Part shown: positions 1-6,701 of the stretch, one piece after another | How the letters are laid out: the number at the start of each line of letters is the position of its first letter | Position numbering within the stretch: the stretch's first letter is position 1 | Assembly: GCA_029907345.1 (NCBI GenBank) | Contig: JARYMB010000017.1 | Coordinates: 1 to 34,650, forward strand | DNA length: 34,650 bases | Origin: Methanolinea sp. | GTDB lineage: Archaea; Halobacteriota; Methanomicrobia; Methanomicrobiales; Methanospirillaceae | Reading direction: 5' to 3' | Notes under the pieces: model-generated | Seen by the model: only the letters and a program-made list of their open reading frames with translations | Told to the model about the DNA's origin: nothing | Databases searched by the model: none | Translations under genes and position numbers: made by a program

Positions 1-338
1 TTGCCTGGACCTGGCTCAAGCGCTGGAAGGGCTCAAAGAAGAACCCGTCCCAGCTCGTCGAGTCCCTGAAGGGGAAGGACGTTTACTTAAAACAGCTCCT
101 CCACCACTACCAGGGCGGAATCGAGGGTGTCGTCCAGGCTGCGTGGTCTGCCCCCGATATCGGGTGTAACCTCGTTGCAAGCACTCTCGGTGCGGATCTC
201 ATCATGTACGGACCCATCGAGAACGTCGAGCCCATGATCACGGCCCAGGCCTACATGGATATCGTCACCCTGGAGGCAATGCGCCCCTTGGGCATCGACT
301 GCAAGGCCGACAACCACCCGATATTCAAACTCATTTAA
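1..338 (+). CDS. mtrH: Tetrahydromethanopterin S-methyltransferase subunit H, C-terminal part
   Basis: The 5' end lies outside the window. Reading from base 3 gives 111 codons and a TAA stop. MtrH is the subunit of the membrane-bound, sodium-pumping Mtr complex that transfers the methyl group from methyl-H4MPT to the corrinoid of MtrA. The visible C-terminus contains APDIGCNLVAST, YGPIENVEPM and the closing ADNHPIFKLI, which I recognise as the end of methanogen MtrH. In most methanogens mtrH closes the mtrEDCBAFGH operon, which agrees with the U-tract directly after the stop. About two thirds of the protein, including the N-terminal methyltransferase barrel region, is not visible. Confidence 0.9.
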   Translation, partial: AWTWLKRWKGSKKNPSQLVESLKGKDVYLKQLLHHYQGGIEGVVQAAWSAPDIGCNLVASTLGADLIMYGPIENVEPMITAQAYMDIVTLEAMRPLGIDCKADNHPIFKLI

Positions 339-348
339 ACTTTTTTTA
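339..348 (+). terminator. U-tract terminator of the mtr operon
   Basis: A run of seven T residues (341-347) begins two bases after the mtrH stop codon. Euryarchaeal termination is mainly driven by such U-tracts. The strong palindrome at 352-376 follows at once and may add to termination or protect the 3' end. Confidence 0.6.
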
Positions 349-354
349 TGCATG

Positions 355-542
355 CACATGCCGCAGGCATGTGCATTCGCGTGCCAAAGGTTCCTGCCGA
401 CAGTACTCTTTCCCCTTACCTGTCTCGAATCACTCTTCACATGCCGCAGGCATGTGCATTCGCGTGTCATAGGTTCCTGCCAGCAGTACTCTTCCCCCTT
501 ACCTGCCTCGAATCACTCTTCACATGCCGCAGGCATGTGCAT
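355..542. repeat. 83-nt tandem repeat with an embedded palindrome, about 2.3 copies
   Basis: Two full copies (355-437 and 438-520) and a partial third (521-542) repeat with an exact period of 83 nt. The two full copies differ at about six positions. Each copy starts with the palindrome CACATGCC-GCA-GGCATGTG. In the first copy the stem extends to 11 bp (arms 352-362 and 366-376, loop GCA); in copies 2 and 3 it is 8 bp (438-456 and 521-539). The rest of the unit is pyrimidine-rich. No protein-coding character is seen. It could be a REP-like element, a protein-binding array or a multi-hairpin 3' end of the mtr transcript. Confidence 0.85.
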
Positions 543-1160
543 ATCCCCATGGATCCATACTTTTCAGAGGCAGCAAAGCTGCTGATGTCAACGTAACCGG
601 ATTCAATCGGGACAGATGATCCGGAAAATCCCTTCCCCTCCCACACTATTTCCCAGTTCTTTTCCGGTCCTGTCATCATGTGAAGACATCGTATCAGGTG
701 GAACAAAAAATACCGCCAGATTTCACACCTGCCCAGGAAGCCGGTATGTTATAAACTCTATTATGCTATACATAACGGGAGGGGCGTCTCGCATGCGGGC
801 AGGGAGATTATGCAGAAAAAAGAGCGGATAGTGAAAAACATGAGGGGACTTGCGATGCACAGGGGAGTGTGACCTGCAAGTCTCCTGATTATAAAACCGC
901 GTTGGCTGTTATCATACCAAAACTGCTTTCGTGATTTTCAAAACTTTTGCCCGGCTGCACGGTGGACATGGGGTGGTGGCCATGAGATTGCACCCATTCA
1001 TTCATGCGACAGGGCTAATGCGGGATGGCAGCGTATACTTCTCATCCGGGAAAAAATCTGTGAGTCTCCCCCGTCCCCCGTCGGCCCATGAACCGGGTTG
1101 GAGCAGCAGAAATGAAAGGATCAGGTCAGAGAGGGTCTCCATCAACCGGCTGGTCCCCGG
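543..1160. other. Intergenic stretch with no recognisable gene
   Basis: About 620 nt between the palindromic repeat and the radical SAM gene. Short open frames on both strands show no family resemblance and no convincing ribosome binding site. I looked for a small Cys-rich peptide that could be a substrate of the neighbouring radical SAM enzyme and found none. A weak TATA-like TTATAAAC lies near 748-755 with no gene behind it. Confidence 0.6.
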
Positions 1161-2336
1161 CTAACGCTTTCTCTTCCCTTCCTTCATGGCCTGGAAACGC
1201 ATCAGGGCCATGACACCGGGTTTATCCTGCTTTGGGCGCGGCGCCCCGAAACACATCATCTCCATTGCCGGCGCCTCTGCCATCTCGCGGTTCAGCCGGT
1301 CGGAGATCTCGTCAAAAATCCTGTGGTATGCCCTGCAATACGGATCGACGCCTCCAATGGTGCCATGACCGGGGACCATGGCGTTGTAGGGACACCCTCC
1401 GCGACAGTACCGGATATGCGGGCAGTCCGCGCAGGCCCTGTCCACGAAATTCCGGAACTCCTGCATGGCCTTACCCACCGGAGACGCGGCAAGGTCGGCC
1501 AGCTCAGGACAGTCCGAGACATGTCCCATCACGTATTCCGGCATGCCGACAAACCGGTAGCAGGGGTATATCGAGCCATCCGGGCCAACGGCAAACGTGC
1601 TCCCCATGCAGTCCACGAACGTGCAGACAGTCCCATGCCGGAAGAAGACACATTTGCAGAGGTCATTGATATTCATGATCTCAAAGGACCCCAGGTTCTC
1701 GAGAGAGACGTCCAGGAGATATACGAGGAGCTCCCCGTAATCATCCGGGGCAAGTGTCCAGGGCTCGGGATTGTCGTTGCGCAGCGACGGAAGCGCGGGG
1801 TGGAGCTTGAGTGTGAACCCGTTCTCCCTGAAAAACCGGACGATCTCCTCTTTTTCCCGGAACGACTGTGATGTAAACGTGCAGATGAAACTCACCCGGA
1901 GCCCGTGTTCCCGCGCGATGCGGTACCCCCTCATCGTCTTCCCGAAGTACCCTTCACCACGCTGGACATCGTTGATCCGGGCAGGACCATCGATACTCGT
2001 CCCGATCGGAACGTGGTACCCGGCAAGAATCTCTGCGATTTCAGGTGTCAGGAGCCAGAGGTTGGACTGCATGGCAAACTCGGGGTTTGCCTGCGCAAGC
2101 CCCTCTGCAAGGAGGGGGAGGGCCTCGCGGTAGAAATCCGCACCTGCAAGGAGAGGCTCGCCACCATGGAACGTGAACGTCACCCGCTCCTTTCCCAGGG
2201 ATGAGACCCACGCGACAACGTCCCTGACTGTCGCAATGCTCATCCGGGGGGACCCCGGTTCCGAACTCCAGCAGTACCTGCACCGGGCGGGACACCCCAG
2301 CGTGGGGATGAGCATCACGTGGAAGGGATTCTTCAT
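1161..2336 (-). CDS. Radical SAM/SPASM protein, probable peptide-modifying enzyme
   Basis: 391 aa. The N-terminus carries the radical SAM cluster motif CPARCRYC (Cys15, Cys19, Cys22), followed by an SAM-binding FHGGEPL segment near residue 55. The C-terminal third has the spaced cysteines of a SPASM domain: CKCVFF, CTFVDC, a Tyr-Pro-Cys site after a GPDGSIYPC segment, CADCPHIRYCRGGCP and DPYC, enough for two auxiliary FeS clusters. This architecture is shared by anaerobic sulfatase-maturating enzymes and RiPP-modifying enzymes. From memory it most resembles the Methanospirillum Mhun_1560-type family of putative peptide-modifying radical SAM proteins. No sulfatase and no obvious precursor peptide lie next to it. 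A weak TATA-like CTTAAC (around 2361-2370 on the minus strand) and lack of a ribosome binding site suggest a leaderless transcript. The substrate is unknown. Confidence 0.85.
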   Translation of the reverse strand: MKNPFHVMLIPTLGCPARCRYCWSSEPGSPRMSIATVRDVVAWVSSLGKERVTFTFHGGEPLLAGADFYREALPLLAEGLAQANPEFAMQSNLWLLTPEIAEILAGYHVPIGTSIDGPARINDVQRGEGYFGKTMRGYRIAREHGLRVSFICTFTSQSFREKEEIVRFFRENGFTLKLHPALPSLRNDNPEPWTLAPDDYGELLVYLLDVSLENLGSFEIMNINDLCKCVFFRHGTVCTFVDCMGSTFAVGPDGSIYPCYRFVGMPEYVMGHVSDCPELADLAASPVGKAMQEFRNFVDRACADCPHIRYCRGGCPYNAMVPGHGTIGGVDPYCRAYHRIFDEISDRLNREMAEAPAMEMMCFGAPRPKQDKPGVMALMRFQAMKEGKRKR

Positions 2337-2484
2337 GATTACATGAGATTTTCGCCAGGTCGGAGTTAAGGGTTACCTTTACCCTTTCATCTGGCCGGAA
2401 CAGGCCGTGCCGGCACTTTCACACCGCATGCCCACCCTTCATCAGGTCGTGACTGCCATGTTTCACTACGAGGATGATACAGAC

Positions 2485-2751
2485 ATGAACGGGCACATTC
2501 TGCCGCCTGGGAACCGGAAGGGGAGGGAAGACCTTCACGAGACTGCCGACCGCTGGCTCCGCGCAGCACGAGCCCTCCCTGAAGAGGACAGGCCATACGC
2601 GGAATACCTTGCTGCCATGATCCGGTCCCATGCCACCGACAGGATGACAGTCATCAGGGATCCGCTTGAAGCCGCCGTCTTCTCCCTGCTCATCGAGCTT
2701 GTAAAAGCACGGGATGGGGAAGGGGGTGTGTACGACTCCGCGGAGCCGTAG
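2485..2751 (+). CDS. Hypothetical small acidic/basic protein, 88 aa
   Basis: I do not recognise a family. The frame is open from 2407, but the ATG at 2485 is preceded by GAGG about 11 nt upstream; ATG 2458 is an alternative, and an upstream extension to 2407 would be low-complexity. The protein (MNGHILPPG...) looks mostly helical and charged, with a heptad-like central part (ETADRWLRAARALPEEDRPYAE and after, read in two pieces around residues 18-40) and an aliphatic helix AAVFSLLIELVKA near residue 68. It has no cysteines, no signal peptide and no membrane segment. It is divergent from the radical SAM gene and convergent with the rubredoxin gene, 20 nt away. Codon use is compatible with a real gene. 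Confidence 0.55.
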   Translation: MNGHILPPGNRKGREDLHETADRWLRAARALPEEDRPYAEYLAAMIRSHATDRMTVIRDPLEAAVFSLLIELVKARDGEGGVYDSAEP

Positions 2752-2771
2752 ATCCTCCCTGAAAGGGATTT

Positions 2772-3179
2772 TCAAGGGATATAGAGCGGTTCGAACCCCT
2801 GCTTGAACACCTTTCCGAACTGGAGCGAGATCTTTGGATCAAGGTTGCATACCGGGCAGGTGTAGTCATCGGGGAGGTCTTCGAAAGGCGTTCCCGGCTT
2901 GATGCCCCGGTGGGGCTCTCCCCTGTCCTTGTCGTACACGTACCCGCAGACGACACAGATATATTTCGTCGGGACCCACTCCTCGAAACCCCACTTCCCA
3001 ATCTTGCCCTTCCCTTCCATTCCACAGATGGGACAGACGTACGTCTCGGGGAGATCTTCAAATGCCGTTCCTGCGGGAATACCGTTATGGGGCTCGCCGC
3101 GAAGGGGTGAATAGATGTACCCGCAGACCCGGCACCGGTATCTCTTCACTTTCTGGTCCGATTTCCTGCTCTTTTTCAT
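2772..3179 (-). CDS. Tandem (double) rubredoxin
   Basis: 135 aa, against about 53 aa for a classical rubredoxin. Two complete rubredoxin domains are visible. Domain 1 has CRVCGY (Cys16, Cys19) and CPIC (Cys49, Cys52); domain 2 has CVVCGY (Cys75, Cys78) and CPVC (Cys108, Cys111). Both contain the family GTxFEDLP segment before the second Cys pair. Each domain should bind one iron by four cysteines and carry one electron in the cytoplasm. A lysine-rich N-terminus (1-13) and a short C-terminal tail flank the pair. The start has a GAGGAAAAACA ribosome binding region. Such proteins usually donate electrons to oxygen or peroxide reductases, but no partner gene is adjacent. Confidence 0.92.
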   Translation of the reverse strand: MKKSRKSDQKVKRYRCRVCGYIYSPLRGEPHNGIPAGTAFEDLPETYVCPICGMEGKGKIGKWGFEEWVPTKYICVVCGYVYDKDRGEPHRGIKPGTPFEDLPDDYTCPVCNLDPKISLQFGKVFKQGFEPLYIP

Positions 3180-3337
3180 TGTTTTTCCTCATCCGTCTTC
3201 TGGATATTTACGAGAATTTTCCTCCAAGATGTTAATGGTATTTCTCAGGGAAGCAGGACCCCTTCACGTTCTTCTGTGCGGGACCGTGCGGGTAATGCCG
3301 GTTGTTTCGCAACGGTGAGTCTCATTACCTTGCACGG

Positions 3338-3344
3338 TATATAC
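3338..3344 (+). promoter_or_regulatory. TATA box upstream of the PaaK-type gene
   Basis: TATATAC sits in an otherwise GC-rich context. It is only 8 nt before the ATG at 3352, so a transcript starting about 25 nt downstream would begin inside the annotated reading frame and would favour ATG 3382. See the note at the gene. Confidence 0.4.
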
Positions 3345-3351
3345 TCCCCAC

Positions 3352-4701
3352 ATGGGGAGAGGCCCATTCTTTGACATTGCCATGGAAACCATGTCCCGCG
3401 GCGATCTTGATGCCCTTGTTGACGAGCGGATCCGATACACCATCGAATACGCCCGGGAACACTCGCCTTTCTACCGCAAGTGGTTCCGGGAGCATGGTAT
3501 CGAACCCGGCGCTATCCGCGAGCATGAGGATCTGCTGACCCTTCCAATCGTCTCGGGAAAGACGATTCGTGAGAACCAGCCCCCCCTGACCCCTGAATTC
3601 ATGTTCAAAAGTGTCTCCTGGGAAGATATATTCACCGTGCACGAGACGAGCGGCACATCAGGGACTCCCAAGAGTTTCTTCCTCACGTGGGACGATTGGG
3701 AGAGGTACGCGGCAAAATATGCCCGGATATTCGTATCCCAGGGCTTTGGAAAAGGAGACAGGGTCGTGATATGCGCGTCCTACGGGATGAACGTGGGTGC
3801 AAATACGATGACGCTTGCCGCGAGGGATATTGGAATGACCATCATTCCGACGGGGAAATGCTCGTTCCCGACACGGATCCTGAATAGCTACAGGCCGACC
3901 GGCATCGTGGGAAGCGTCTTCAAACTCCTTCATCTTGCCGACCGGCTGAAAAGCGAGGGCATTGACCCGAAAGAGACGTCTCTTGAGAGGCTTGTTGTCG
4001 GGGGGGAGAGTTTCTCGGAGGAGGCGCGTGCGCACCTTGCCAGGGTCTGGGACAGAAATGTCTACAACACCTACGGGAGCACCGAGGGGACGATGTGCGG
4101 GGAGTGTGCCGAGCAACAGGGACTCCACGTCCCTGAAGATCTCGTCCATCTCGACGTTTATGACCCTGCTCTCAGGACATTCGTGCCCGACGGAGAATGC
4201 GGACGCGCAATACTCACCACACTCCTTCCTCCCGGTGGCCGGTGCGGAACGCTCCTCATCAATTATGATACCGAGGATACGACAGTTGTCCTCACGCGCG
4301 GCCCGTGCTCCTGTGGGAGGACGCACATGAAGATCTTCACCCCGCAAAGGGAAGCAGAGACTGTCTGGATCCTCGGGACGCCGGTTAACAGGGTGGACAT
4401 CGAGCGGGGTGTCTTCCAGCCGGAAAACATGGTTTACCTGACCGGGGAGTACGAAGCATTCGTCTACGCCAAAGAAGGGGGCGGTGTCGTTATCCGGGTG
4501 AGTATGGAGGCCCGCGACCCGGGAGCGGTCCCCAGGGAGGATATCTCCGGGAGGTTCCTGTCCTCCTTTACCCGCTATAAACCAGGCCTTGCCCCCCTCC
4601 TCGGCGATGAACTGGAGATTCTCTTCTCCTTTTTACCACCCGGAGGCCTTGAACTGTACCGTGTAAAGGGGCGGCCCAGGCGGCTCGTGGACCGGCGTTA
4701 A
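3352..4701 (+). CDS. PaaK-type adenylate-forming enzyme, probable coenzyme F390 synthetase
   Basis: 449 aa, a usual length for the phenylacetate-CoA ligase/F390 synthetase group. The AMP-binding P-loop TSGTSGTPK is at residues 99-107, the adenine-binding YGSTEGT at 241-247, and NYDTEDT at 304-310 takes the place of the usual acceptor/ATP motif; a CSCGR segment follows. The enzyme adenylates a substrate with ATP. In methanogens related proteins are annotated as F390 synthetase, which adenylylates or guanylylates coenzyme F420 as a signal of oxidative stress. A carboxylate-CoA ligase role is equally possible from the sequence. Residues 6-15 (FFDIAMETMS) match the usual N-terminus of the family, so I keep ATG 3352 although the TATA box at 3338 would suit ATG 3382. 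It is divergent from the rubredoxin gene. Confidence 0.75.
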   Translation: MGRGPFFDIAMETMSRGDLDALVDERIRYTIEYAREHSPFYRKWFREHGIEPGAIREHEDLLTLPIVSGKTIRENQPPLTPEFMFKSVSWEDIFTVHETSGTSGTPKSFFLTWDDWERYAAKYARIFVSQGFGKGDRVVICASYGMNVGANTMTLAARDIGMTIIPTGKCSFPTRILNSYRPTGIVGSVFKLLHLADRLKSEGIDPKETSLERLVVGGESFSEEARAHLARVWDRNVYNTYGSTEGTMCGECAEQQGLHVPEDLVHLDVYDPALRTFVPDGECGRAILTTLLPPGGRCGTLLINYDTEDTTVVLTRGPCSCGRTHMKIFTPQREAETVWILGTPVNRVDIERGVFQPENMVYLTGEYEAFVYAKEGGGVVIRVSMEARDPGAVPREDISGRFLSSFTRYKPGLAPLLGDELEILFSFLPPGGLELYRVKGRPRRLVDRR

Positions 4702-5146
4702 GGAGAGGGGTTGGTATTAGTCTGCAGGGAAAAAGCCCGGCCTTTTTCCAGGCGGTAGTGCGGCATTTTCCCTGACTCTGTAAAAGAATGATGACGCTCC
4801 CGTCCTTCCTCTCCTCTGTTCATCGCCAGTCTGAATAGTATTTAATGTTAAAAGGAAATACAGTACATGCTCACTGGATGAGTCCCCTGGTCTTTTTGTT
4901 TGCCGGATACCCCCAGAACCCGGCATCAACCCCCCTATCAATCAGGGACAATCCAGATGAGCATCCTTCTCCAGGTGATGGTGATTCGACTCCCCCCATT
5001 CTGGCATTATCGTTTATTCCAATCATCCCCGGCCTTCTGTTTTTTCTCCTGCATTCCCTATTATGGGAACCGCCCGGCTGCCCCGGTTCTATATCTCCCT
5101 GTTTCCGCGGATTTAATACTTACCGGGAGAAACTATCTCACCAGAC
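4702..5146. other. Intergenic stretch with the marC promoter
   Basis: 445 nt. A TATA-like GTATTTAATG occurs near 4838, followed only by a hydrophobic, proline-rich open frame that runs into marC out of frame and looks non-coding. Nothing else is recognised apart from the marC TATA box. Confidence 0.5.
5111..5118 (+). promoter_or_regulatory. TATA box of marC
   Basis: ATTTAATA lies 28 nt before the marC ATG, so the transcript should start at or very near the start codon (leaderless). This agrees with the absence of a ribosome binding site. Confidence 0.6.
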
Positions 5147-5734
5147 ATGGCAGATTTCCTCTCTTCCCTCCTGTACGCATTTTCGGCACTCTTCGTGATT
5201 CTCGACCCCATTTTGAGCGTCCCGATATTCGCGTCCATGACCCGCGGACAGTCATCTGCCGAGATAAGCAAGCAGGCCGTGATTGCGGTCGCAGTTGCAG
5301 GTTTTCTCCTCTATATTTTCCTCTTTTTCAACTTCTTCATCTTCGATATCCTTGGCATCAGCCTGCCCAGCTTCCAGGTCGCAGGAGGATTCCTCCTCTT
5401 TATCCTCGGGATGCAGATGGCACTTGGCATCGACATCGGAAGGCCAAGAGATCGCTCGCCTTCTGCTGCAGGTGTCATCATCGGTACTCCGCTTCTCTGC
5501 GGTCCGGGTGCAATAACCACGGTTATCCTCCTTGTCAACGAGATGGGGGTCCTGATCCCTGCCGCGGCAATCGCCCTCTCCCTGGGGGCCACGTGGATCA
5601 TCCTCCGCTTCTCGGCAGAGATCCAGAGGTTACTTGGCGACTGCGTAACCGAGATTATGGCACGCGTCCTCGGGATGCTCGTAGCAGCAATCGCAGTCAA
5701 GATTATTGCCGACGGGATCATCGGGCTGGTCTGA
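5147..5734 (+). CDS. MarC family integral membrane protein
   Basis: 195 aa, normal for MarC (formerly UPF0056). The pattern of six membrane segments is visible: roughly residues 4-28, 42-64, 72-92, 104-128, 134-152 and 168-192. Family features include the N-terminal LDPILSVPIFASM (Pro-Ile-x-x-x-Pro-Ile-Phe type) and the central GTPLLCGPGAITTVI. Once linked to multiple antibiotic resistance in Escherichia coli, the family has no firmly established function; transport of small metabolites is only proposed. It stands alone with its own promoter and terminator. Confidence 0.9.
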   Translation: MADFLSSLLYAFSALFVILDPILSVPIFASMTRGQSSAEISKQAVIAVAVAGFLLYIFLFFNFFIFDILGISLPSFQVAGGFLLFILGMQMALGIDIGRPRDRSPSAAGVIIGTPLLCGPGAITTVILLVNEMGVLIPAAAIALSLGATWIILRFSAEIQRLLGDCVTEIMARVLGMLVAAIAVKIIADGIIGLV

Positions 5735-5737
5735 TAA

Positions 5738-5747
5738 TTTTTGTTTT
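5738..5747 (+). terminator. U-tract terminator of marC
   Basis: TTTTTGTTTT starts three bases after the marC stop codon. Confidence 0.6.
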
Positions 5748-5866
5748 CACCAGACAAGCCTCCTTTTCTCCCCTGGAAGGAGTCACTTCATCGCAACCAT
5801 TCCCGCACGGGAACCGTGAATGGAATAAGCAGGGGGATGCTAATCTGCAAACGAAAAAGCCATCTC

Positions 5867-5872
5867 AAAAAA
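5867..5872 (-). terminator. U-tract terminator of the AdoMetDC-like gene
   Basis: Six T residues on the minus strand, about 53 nt beyond the stop of the AdoMetDC-like gene. Confidence 0.4.
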
Positions 5873-5924
5873 GTGTGTCCCACTTCCCCAAAAGGGGAAC
5901 GGGTGGCTGGACGTATCACTCTTT

Positions 5925-6368
5925 TTAATACCGGAAGACGACGTTGAAGTCCATCGATTTTGCACCGAAGAACTCCTTGCAGAACCTGGCAGTCTTCTCG
6001 GGGGCATACTCCTTGCAGCTGAAGATATCCAGGTATGCTGAGTTCGACTCGTTGGCAAAGTGCCCGGAGACGAGGCTCGTCTCGATCAGCTGGGTCATGG
6101 AGTAGCCTGCAACCTTGGCATTGGGGCCAAAGTGGACTATGGTGGGGTCACCAAACCTCTTCATCTCAATGAGATCACAGAGCTTGATGATGAACTCGTG
6201 GATCTTCTCCGGGTCCCTGATGGTCTCCGGGTTGCACTGCTTCAAGTCCACCATGGTACACAAACCCCACGCCTTGTCTTTCTTGAACTTCCTGATCACA
6301 TCGTCGTCCTTCATATTCCGGACGGCCATTTCACGCCTCATTTCAAGCATGTTTCTTTCTCCCACCAT
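5925..6368 (-). CDS. S-adenosylmethionine decarboxylase-like protein
   Basis: 147 aa from ATG 6368. The frame is open to 6473, but that stretch is AT-rich and holds the TATA box GATTTAAAT (6411-6421), and GAGGGA precedes ATG 6368. The region from about residue 34 resembles prokaryotic (class 1B) AdoMetDC: a first strand GLCTMVDLKQCNPE and, around residues 93-118, the block corresponding to the self-processing site. Compared with the canonical ESHLTIH, this protein has TSLVSGH: Ser98 (pyruvoyl-forming serine) and His103 (processing histidine) align, and Cys118 in DIFSC aligns with the catalytic cysteine, but the Glu before the serine is Thr and the following His is Leu. It may therefore be a pyruvoyl enzyme with another substrate (ornithine or arginine decarboxylases have evolved from this fold) or a non-processing homologue. 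No other polyamine gene is nearby. Confidence 0.75.
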   Translation of the reverse strand: MVGERNMLEMRREMAVRNMKDDDVIRKFKKDKAWGLCTMVDLKQCNPETIRDPEKIHEFIIKLCDLIEMKRFGDPTIVHFGPNAKVAGYSMTQLIETSLVSGHFANESNSAYLDIFSCKEYAPEKTARFCKEFFGAKSMDFNVVFRY

Positions 6369-6410
6369 AGTTCCCTCAATGGAACTACTTACTAAGAGGT
6401 CTAACGCTCG

Positions 6411-6421
6411 TAATTTAAATC
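6411..6421 (-). promoter_or_regulatory. TATA box of the AdoMetDC-like gene
   Basis: GATTTAAATTA on the minus strand, about 43 nt upstream of ATG 6368. This leaves a 20-nt leader that contains the GAGGGA ribosome binding site. It supports the shorter start. Confidence 0.55.
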
Positions 6422-6685
6422 TTTCCCTCATATCCCCCAACTTTCCGGGCTCCTTTTCTAATATCGAAGGCATATTTTTGCCATTTTAAAGAAAATATGT
6501 CAATAAAAGCCTCTATTTGAAAACGGCACATATTGGCACGGATTTGGAACGCGCACCGAAGATCTCCCGCTATCAATCAGGCCGTAAAACGGGCATATTT
6601 TTCAACTTATATTTTTCAATTTATTTTTATTGAAGAGATTTCCCCTGTTGCCCCGATTATATCCCGCGCAGTCACTTTTACAAAG

Positions 6686-6693
6686 AAAAAAAA
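6686..6693 (-). terminator. U-tract terminator of the DUF2156 gene
   Basis: Eight T residues on the minus strand start 9 nt after the stop of the DUF2156 gene. It is the probable end of the GNAT-DUF2156 unit and perhaps of the whole ribosomal super-operon. Confidence 0.6.
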
Positions 6694-6701
6694 GGACAAT
6701 C

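Noticed and set aside
355-542. Repeat considered as a CRISPR array
   Set aside because: The spacers are nearly identical to each other, and only 2.3 units exist; it is a tandem repeat.
348-596. Open frames through the palindromic repeat encoding repeated short peptides
   Set aside because: They only reflect the 83-nt DNA repeat; 83 is not a multiple of three, so the copies are read in different frames and no protein repeat is conserved.
2776-2800. GGTTCGAACCCC resembling a tRNA T-loop (B box)
   Set aside because: It lies in the coding end of the double rubredoxin, and no acceptor or anticodon stem can be built around it.
4845-5198. 117-aa hydrophobic frame upstream of marC
   Set aside because: Proline-rich with no ribosome binding site and running into marC; a TATA-like box nearby is not enough support.
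4900-5928. 342-aa open frame on the plus strand overlapping marC
   Set aside because: Rich in Arg, Pro and His and out of frame with MarC, which has a clear family match; a shadow of GC-rich coding sequence.
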